A stretch of DNA of 10,565 bases. It comes from Nocardioides sp. GTDB taxonomy: Bacteria > Actinomycetota > Actinomycetes > Propionibacteriales > Nocardioidaceae. The stretch is taken from NCBI GenBank assembly GCA_029264225.1, contig JARICB010000394.1:1-10565 (forward strand). The letters are read 5' to 3'. Under the pieces are notes generated by a model that saw only the letters and a list, made by a program, of their open reading frames with translations, was not told the origin of the DNA and did no database searches. Positions 6,792-10,565 of this stretch are shown one piece after another. Every line of letters begins with the position of its first letter. Position 1 is the first letter of the stretch. Made by a program: the position numbers and the translations under genes.

Positions 6792-8018
6792 ATGGCTCTT
6801 TCTCACGGCGCTGACAGCGAAGTCGGCACGCTCAAGACCGTTATGTTGCATCGGCCCGGCAACGAGTTGAAGCGGCTGACCCCCGCCAACAACGACCGGC
6901 TGCTCTTCGACGGGATCCCGTGGGTCGCTCGCGCCCAGGAGGAACACGACGCCTTTGCGCAGACTCTGCGTGAGCGCGGCGTCGAGGTGCTCTACCTGAC
7001 CGAGCTGCTGACCGAGACCCTCGCCAGCGAGGAGGCGCGCCAGCACGCGATCAACTCGGCGCTGAGTGGGCTGCACCTCGGCGACACCCTGCGCACCTAC
7101 CTGGCCGCCGCGCTCGGCGACGCGTCCCCGGAGGAGCTGACCGGGCTGCTTACCGCGGGCATCCGTAACGACGAGGTGCGCGGCGGGCACGGGTTGGTGA
7201 CCAGTCTGCTCAGCCCTTACGACTTCCTGGTCGATCCGCTCCCCAACCTGCTCTTCACCCGTGATTCCAGCGTCTGGATCCGTGACCGGGTCGCCATCAC
7301 CAGTCTCGCGATGCCGGCCCGCAAGCGAGAGACCCAGCTGACCGAGCTGATCTACACCGAGCACCCGCGCTTCGCAGGCCAGACCGAGACGATCCACGGC
7401 TGGCACAACGAATACGTCGAGGGCGGCGACGTGCTCCTGCTCGCCCCGGGCGTCATCGCCATCGGCGTCGGCGAGCGCACGACTCCCGCGGGAGCGGAGC
7501 GGTTGGCTCGGCAGGTCTTCCAGGCCGACCTGGCGCACACGGTGCTCGCCGTACCGGTCCTGCAGGAACGCGCCACCATGCACCTCGACACGGTGTGCAC
7601 GATGGTCGACGTCGACAAGGTGGTGATGTATCCCAACATCGCCGACACCTTGCGCGCGTTTGCCGTCACAGTCTGTGAACGCGGCGACGCCGACACCGAC
7701 CTGGTGCTCGACGTGGCGCCCGCCGAGCCGTTCCTGGTGGCCGCAGCGAAGGCCATGCAGATCGACACGATGCACCAGATCGACACCGGCCTCGACCCGG
7801 TCACCGCGGAGCGCGAACAGTGGGACGACGGCAACAACACCCTCGCTCTGGCCCCACGCGTCGCCGTTGCCTACGAGCGCAACGACGAGACCAACGCGCG
7901 GCTCGAGGCGGCCGGCATCGAGGTCGTGCAGATCGCTGGCTCCGAGCTCGGTTCGGGTCGGGGCGGTCCGCGTTGCATGTCGTGCCCGATCGAGCGCTCG
8001 CCGCTCGGCGCCAGCTGA
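6792..8018 (+). CDS. arcA: Arginine deiminase
   Basis: The enzyme hydrolyses L-arginine to L-citrulline and ammonia in the cytoplasm. It is the first step of the arginine deiminase pathway, which can yield ATP and neutralise acid. The protein has 408 residues, the normal length. All active-site positions are present: D158 in FTRDSS, E210 in VEGGD, H264 and D266 in MHLDT, and the nucleophile C395 in GGPRCMSCP. These align with D166, E224, H278, D280 and C406 of the Pseudomonas aeruginosa enzyme. The FDGIPWV and [11 protein letters not shown] segments are also typical. The ATG at 6792 follows the TAGGCT box by six bases and begins at the expected point. No ornithine carbamoyltransferase, carbamate kinase or arginine/ornithine antiporter gene is next to it. 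It may serve arginine catabolism or pH defence, with partners elsewhere or absent. Confidence 0.96.
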   Translation: MALSHGADSEVGTLKTVMLHRPGNELKRLTPANNDRLLFDGIPWVARAQEEHDAFAQTLRERGVEVLYLTELLTETLASEEARQHAINSALSGLHLGDTLRTYLAAALGDASPEELTGLLTAGIRNDEVRGGHGLVTSLLSPYDFLVDPLPNLLFTRDSSVWIRDRVAITSLAMPARKRETQLTELIYTEHPRFAGQTETIHGWHNEYVEGGDVLLLAPGVIAIGVGERTTPAGAERLARQVFQADLAHTVLAVPVLQERATMHLDTVCTMVDVDKVVMYPNIADTLRAFAVTVCERGDADTDLVLDVAPAEPFLVAAAKAMQIDTMHQIDTGLDPVTAEREQWDDGNNTLALAPRVAVAYERNDETNARLEAAGIEVVQIAGSELGSGRGGPRCMSCPIERSPLGAS

Positions 8019-8041
8019 GCTCTCGGGGCGTCCCGGCTCGT

Positions 8042-8122
8042 AGACGCGCGGACATTGCTCCCGGTGCGGCCACGCGCTGAGCGTGGCGCGCCTCCCGTCG
8101 CCGGACCAATGTCCGCGCGTCT
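8042..8122. repeat. Perfect 16-bp inverted repeat after arcA
   Basis: AGACGCGCGGACATTG at 8042-8057 is the exact reverse complement of 8107-8122, with a 49-bp spacer. After one C/C mismatch the pairing continues for three more bases (8059-8061 with 8103-8105), giving 20-nt arms. It begins 23 bases after the arcA stop in a convergent intergenic region. It could act as a two-way terminator, or be a copy of a dispersed palindromic repeat. No T-run follows either side. Confidence 0.75.
8069..8087. repeat. Short hairpin nested in the larger inverted repeat
   Basis: GCCACGC at 8069-8075 pairs perfectly with GCGTGGC at 8081-8087 around the 5-base loop GCTGA. It sits in the spacer of the 16-bp inverted repeat, so the + strand transcript could fold as a stem capped by a second stem. 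Confidence 0.6.
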
Positions 8123-8154
8123 CCGTCGCTCGCAGTCGGCACCCGGGAGGCGCG
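8087..8154. repeat. 11-bp inverted repeat interleaved with the 16-bp repeat
   Basis: CGCGCCTCCCG at 8087-8097 is the exact reverse complement of CGGGAGGCGCG at 8144-8154. The left arm lies in the loop of the 16-bp repeat and the right arm lies outside it. In RNA the two stems would therefore form a pseudoknot or compete. An additional pair, GGCTCG 8035-8040 with CGAGCC 8153-8158, brackets the whole structure and shares two bases with the right arm. Confidence 0.6.
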
Positions 8155-8171
8155 AGCCAGAAATGTAGAAC

Positions 8172-8211
8172 GCCCGGCCGATGTCGACGGGGGATACGAC
8201 AGCGGCCGGGC
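8172..8211 (-). terminator. Likely terminator of the SEC-C protein gene
   Basis: GCCCGGCCG at 8172-8180 pairs perfectly with 8203-8211. Inside the 22-base loop GTCG (8183-8186) and CGAC (8197-8200) can pair further. Read on the minus strand, the stem lies 59 bases past the stop at 8271 and is followed by a T-rich stretch (GTTCTACATTTCT), as in a modest intrinsic terminator. On the plus strand it is followed by ACCACGAAAAC without a T-run. Confidence 0.55.
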
Positions 8212-8270
8212 ACCACGAAAACTACTGGTCAGTCACCTCAGTGGCAAGGGGAACACAGCAAATTTCTTGA

Positions 8271-9206
8271 TCAGCGGATGGTGACCTGCCGGTTGGCCAG
8301 CCCCGAGCGGGCCGAGCGCTCCTCGGCGCTCAGATCGCCTCCTTGGGCCAGTGCGTCGGCGAGGTCGGCCGCGAAGCGGGCGGCGGGCTTCTCGAGCACC
8401 TCGGCTCCGGTCCCGACCGGCAGATCCCACACCGGTGCCAGCAGGCCGTGGGCGCGGAACATACCGACGAGGCGACCCTCGTCGGTCATCGCGTCCTGAC
8501 CGGCGGCGTGCAGTCGGGCCAGCGCATCGAGCAGCGCGTCCTCGGGGTGAGGCATGACCCAACGCAGGTGCTCCTTGGGACCGACATTGGTCCAGTAGGC
8601 CGCCTCGACGCCGGCCAGCCGGACCGTCGGGTACGCCGCCTCGTTGGCCTGCTCCAGGGCAGCAGCCATGGACGCGTCCTGGTCTTCGATGTCGTCGATC
8701 CAGTAGCCGAAGCCGTCGTGCACGGTGATGTCGAGCGAGTCGTTGGTGATCAGATCCTGCAGGCGCGGACCTTCGCCGGGCGCCGAACTCAGATCAACGA
8801 TGCCGGCGTCCTGCTGGGCGATGGCGGCTTCGAGCACCGCACCCAGGTCGCGCGCCGGGTCGCCGTACTGATGGGCGACCTGTAGTCCCAACCAGATGGC
8901 CCCGCTGTCGCGCACCATCGCGGGCGCCGCCATCGGCAGCAGCGAGTTCAGGCGCACCTCGCGGTCGGTGCCGGGAACGGTCAGCGGTGCCGTGGCTGCC
9001 GGAACCAACTCACGCAACGCGATCACGTCACACTCGTTGGCCAACCCTTCGAACGGTCGCCTCACGAACACGGGCAGGGCACCACCTGCGGCGCCGTGGC
9101 AAGCCTTGTAGCGCTTGCCGGATCCACAGGGACAAGGCTGCCGAGGACCGACCTCGCCTTCGGCGGGCGCAGTGACAGGGGCTTTGGTGCGGGACTTCTT
9201 GGCCAT
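8271..9206 (-). CDS. DUF5926 family protein with SEC-C zinc motif
   Basis: This is a 311-residue soluble protein of unknown function. After a lysine-rich start (MAKKSRTK) it has a SEC-C motif, C25-P-C27-G-S-G-K-R-Y-K-A-C36-H37-G. This zinc-binding finger was named for the C-terminus of SecA, which has led to some members being mislabelled as SecA. The remaining ~270 residues match my memory of the actinobacterial DUF5926 family: VFVRRPFEGLANECDVIALRELVPAA near 46-71, acidic helical stretches, and PKEHLRWVMPHPEDALLDALARLHAAG. No catalytic motif is visible. The ATG at 9206 comes six bases after TAGCGT, whose first three bases are the stop codon of the upstream glycerophosphodiesterase gene. There is no Shine-Dalgarno, so it is probably both read through from upstream and made as a leaderless message. 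Confidence 0.88.
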   Translation of the reverse strand: MAKKSRTKAPVTAPAEGEVGPRQPCPCGSGKRYKACHGAAGGALPVFVRRPFEGLANECDVIALRELVPAATAPLTVPGTDREVRLNSLLPMAAPAMVRDSGAIWLGLQVAHQYGDPARDLGAVLEAAIAQQDAGIVDLSSAPGEGPRLQDLITNDSLDITVHDGFGYWIDDIEDQDASMAAALEQANEAAYPTVRLAGVEAAYWTNVGPKEHLRWVMPHPEDALLDALARLHAAGQDAMTDEGRLVGMFRAHGLLAPVWDLPVGTGAEVLEKPAARFAADLADALAQGGDLSAEERSARSGLANRQVTIR

Positions 9207-9212
9207 GCGCAG

Positions 9213-9218
9213 ACGCTA
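9213..9218 (-). promoter_or_regulatory. Leaderless-type -10 box for the SEC-C protein gene
   Basis: TAGCGT fits TANNNT and lies six bases (CTGCGC) before the ATG at 9206. Its first three bases are the TAG stop of the glycerophosphodiesterase gene. No clear -35 hexamer is visible. Confidence 0.5.
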
Positions 9219-9995
9219 TACGCCCAGCAGCTCGAACATGTAGGCCGGCTTGTCGCTGATGACCGCGGTGACGCCGAGATCGAGGCAGAGTTCGAGGTCG
9301 GCCTGGGTATTGACCGTCCAGGCGTGGATCTCCCGGTCGGCCAGCCGCAGGTGCTTGCCGAGCCCCGGGTGGTCGCGCAGCTCAACGATGCCGGGACCGA
9401 TGATCCAGTCGCGGCCGACCAGGGGGCGCAGCATCGGCCAGTGGTGCGCCTTGTCGACGAGTTGCACGACGGGCACACTCGGCGCCAGCCGCTTGACCCG
9501 CTGGAGAGCGGTATAGCTGAAGCTCATGACTCGCACCGGCGACTCGGGTCCGGTCCAGCCGAAGTCGGCCAGCAGTTCCACGACCCGGCGCTCCACCAGG
9601 CCGCCGTACCGGGTCGGATGCTTGGTCTCGACCGCCAGCTCGACCCGCCGGTCGGCGTCGGCCACCGTCTCGAACAGTTTGCGCAGCGTGAGCACCTTGG
9701 TCAGCGACGGGTCGAGGGCGGGCGCCTCGTCGTCGAGTTCGGCCCAGGGGTTCTTCCAAGAGGCGAAGTCGAGTTGGTCGAGGTCGGAAAGGTTCATCGT
9801 CGACACGGCGCCCTTGGTGGAGGCCGTACGCCGCAGGTCCCGGTCGTGTACGCACACGAGATGGCCGTCGGCGGTGAGCCGGACGTCGCACTCCAACGCC
9901 TCGGCGCCGACCTCGATCGCCCGTTGATAGGCGGCCAATGTGTGCTCGGCGGTGTCGTGGCTGGAGCCACGGTGAGCGACGACCTGCGGCCTCAT
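9216..9995 (-). CDS. Glycerophosphodiester phosphodiesterase
   Basis: The enzyme hydrolyses glycerophosphodiesters, the products of phospholipid deacylation, to glycerol-3-phosphate and an alcohol. The protein has 259 residues, usual for the short bacterial GDPD family with a TIM-barrel fold. Catalytic and metal-binding residues are H8-R9 in AHRG, E35 and D37 in ECD, H50-D51 in VHD, and E123 with K125 in ETK. HAWTVN near the C-terminus is the usual barrel-closing motif. There is no signal peptide, so it is cytoplasmic (UgpQ-like); ugp transport genes are not seen here, so I give no symbol. The ATG at 9995 is six bases after TAGGCT. Nine bases separate its stop from the next gene's start, and the two probably share transcripts. 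Confidence in the family is high; the exact substrate is open. Confidence 0.94.
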   Translation of the reverse strand: MRPQVVAHRGSSHDTAEHTLAAYQRAIEVGAEALECDVRLTADGHLVCVHDRDLRRTASTKGAVSTMNLSDLDQLDFASWKNPWAELDDEAPALDPSLTKVLTLRKLFETVADADRRVELAVETKHPTRYGGLVERRVVELLADFGWTGPESPVRVMSFSYTALQRVKRLAPSVPVVQLVDKAHHWPMLRPLVGRDWIIGPGIVELRDHPGLGKHLRLADREIHAWTVNTQADLELCLDLGVTAVISDKPAYMFELLGV

Positions 9996-10001
9996 GCGAT
10001 G

Positions 10002-10007
10002 AGCCTA
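10002..10007 (-). promoter_or_regulatory. Leaderless-type -10 box for the glycerophosphodiesterase gene
   Basis: TAGGCT lies six bases (CATCGC) before the ATG at 9995. TTGCCT occurs 19 bases upstream of the box and is a weak -35 candidate. No Shine-Dalgarno intervenes. Confidence 0.62.
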
Positions 10008-10066
10008 AGGGTCGCTGACCGGGTCCAGGCAAACCCTGACTGGCGCCACGCCCGGGATCGCTGCGC

Positions 10067-10565
10067 CTAGACCGAGGCGGCGCTCATCTCCCGAGTCCAC
10101 GGCTGGATGAAGTCGTTGCCGGGGATGTCGTTGACGGCCATCGCCAACTGGCCTGCGAGGGCTCCGTCGAGCTGCTCGCGGACGATGTCGGCGTGACCGG
10201 CGTGCCGAGCGAACTCCTCGATGAGATGCAGGGCCAGCACCCGGAAGGTCACCGTCACCGGTTCGAACCGCCCGAACCACGGGGCGGGCGCTTCGATGGC
10301 GTCGGCACCAGGATCGCTGGTGGCGACGGCGTCGATCAGGGCGCTCGTCGCCACGTCATAGTGCTCGAGAGCTTGCACCAGCGTCTCCTCGTCGGTCAGC
10401 GCGAAGCTGCCGTAGAACAGGGCGTAGTCGGCCGCGGTCAACTCCCAGCCGCGCTCGCCCCGCGCGCACGCCTCGCGGCGCTGCCAGGTGGTCCAGCTGA
10501 TGCTCAGGTGCTTGAGGATGCCGGCGATGCTGAGCTCTCCCCGGGCCGGGGTGCGGCGGGCTTCG
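10067..10565 (-). CDS. DinB-like (DUF664 / mycothiol-transferase type) protein, 5' partial
   Basis: The frame is open to the window's right edge, so the start lies beyond it; about 165 codons are visible. The first visible residues read EARRTPARGELSIAGILKHLS, followed by TWQRREACARGERGWEL. Then come a helical stretch with EETLVQALEHYD and, near the end, LALHLIEEFARHAGHADIVREQLDG. The spaced histidines (KHL, then ALHL with H-A-G-H-A-D) match the metal-binding histidines of the DinB/YfiT four-helix fold, especially the DUF664 members of actinobacteria, some of which are mycothiol-dependent transferases. An internal TTG at 10441 could be mistaken for a start, but conserved sequence continues upstream. 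The substrate is unknown. The gene ends 71 bases before the glycerophosphodiesterase start. Confidence 0.85.
   Translation of the reverse strand, partial: EARRTPARGELSIAGILKHLSISWTTWQRREACARGERGWELTAADYALFYGSFALTDEETLVQALEHYDVATSALIDAVATSDPGADAIEAPAPWFGRFEPVTVTFRVLALHLIEEFARHAGHADIVREQLDGALAGQLAMAVNDIPGNDFIQPWTREMSAASV

Noticed and set aside
6690..8216. A 508-codon open frame on the minus strand opposite arcA
   Set aside because: arcA is complete with all active-site residues. The antisense frame is a typical high-G+C shadow with no recognisable domain.
8160..8270. tRNA or riboswitch in the arcA downstream region
   Set aside because: No cloverleaf, T-loop or known aptamer motif is visible; only the hairpin at 8172-8211 is supported.
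9096..10070. A 324-codon plus-strand open frame opposite the glycerophosphodiesterase gene
   Set aside because: It is an antisense shadow; the minus-strand gene has all GDPD catalytic residues.
10067..10441. A start at the TTG at 10441 for the DinB-like gene
   Set aside because: Conserved-looking sequence (GILKHLS, TWQRRE) continues in frame to the window edge, so the gene is simply cut.
1..10565. CRISPR array, insertion sequence, phage or defence island
   Set aside because: There are no regularly spaced direct repeats, transposase or integrase genes, nucleases or toxin-antitoxin pairs; gene content and composition are uniform.

Overview
The window is G+C-rich DNA, with codon third positions mostly G or C, from a high-G+C actinobacterium. 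A Propionibacteriales/Nocardioidaceae-type genome is my best guess. The support is a deazaflavin(F420)-type nitroreductase remnant, a PAP2-diacylglycerol kinase fusion, DUF4446 and DUF5926 proteins, a DinB/mycothiol-transferase-like protein, frequent GTG starts, and leaderless-type promoters. It reads as an ordinary chromosomal housekeeping region. I see no phage genes, transposases, CRISPR array, tRNA or rRNA.

Layout. At the left edge is the 3' part of a PAP2 phosphatase/diacylglycerol kinase fusion (+). Opposite its end lies the decayed 3' end of a deazaflavin-dependent nitroreductase gene (-), followed by an intact DUF4446 gene (-). Divergent from DUF4446 is a tight + strand cluster: pheA (prephenate dehydratase), larB and larC. 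The gaps are 1 nt between pheA and larB and a 4-nt GTGA overlap between larB and larC. A GDT1/TMEM165-family cation transporter, a DUF6058-like/GNAT fusion and an arginine deiminase (arcA) follow on the same strand. A 252-bp convergent intergenic region with strong, partly interleaved inverted repeats separates arcA from three - strand genes: a SEC-C/DUF5926 protein, a cytoplasmic glycerophosphodiester phosphodiesterase, and a 5'-truncated DinB-like protein at the right edge.

How the genes work together. larB and larC encode two of the three enzymes that make the nickel-pincer nucleotide cofactor of LarA-type racemases. larE and larA are not in the window. The lar genes sit in apparent translational coupling with the last-but-one step of phenylalanine synthesis. 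arcA has no arcB, arcC or arcD beside it.

The most striking regulatory pattern is a TAGGCT (once TAGCGT) hexamer exactly six bases before the start codon of five genes on both strands. This matches the -10 box of leaderless actinobacterial promoters. In two cases the hexamer contains the stop codon of the upstream gene. I did not find a convincing wholly new system. The best leads are this promoter architecture, the pheA-larBC linkage, the interleaved inverted repeats after arcA, and the DUF6058-like/GNAT fusion.
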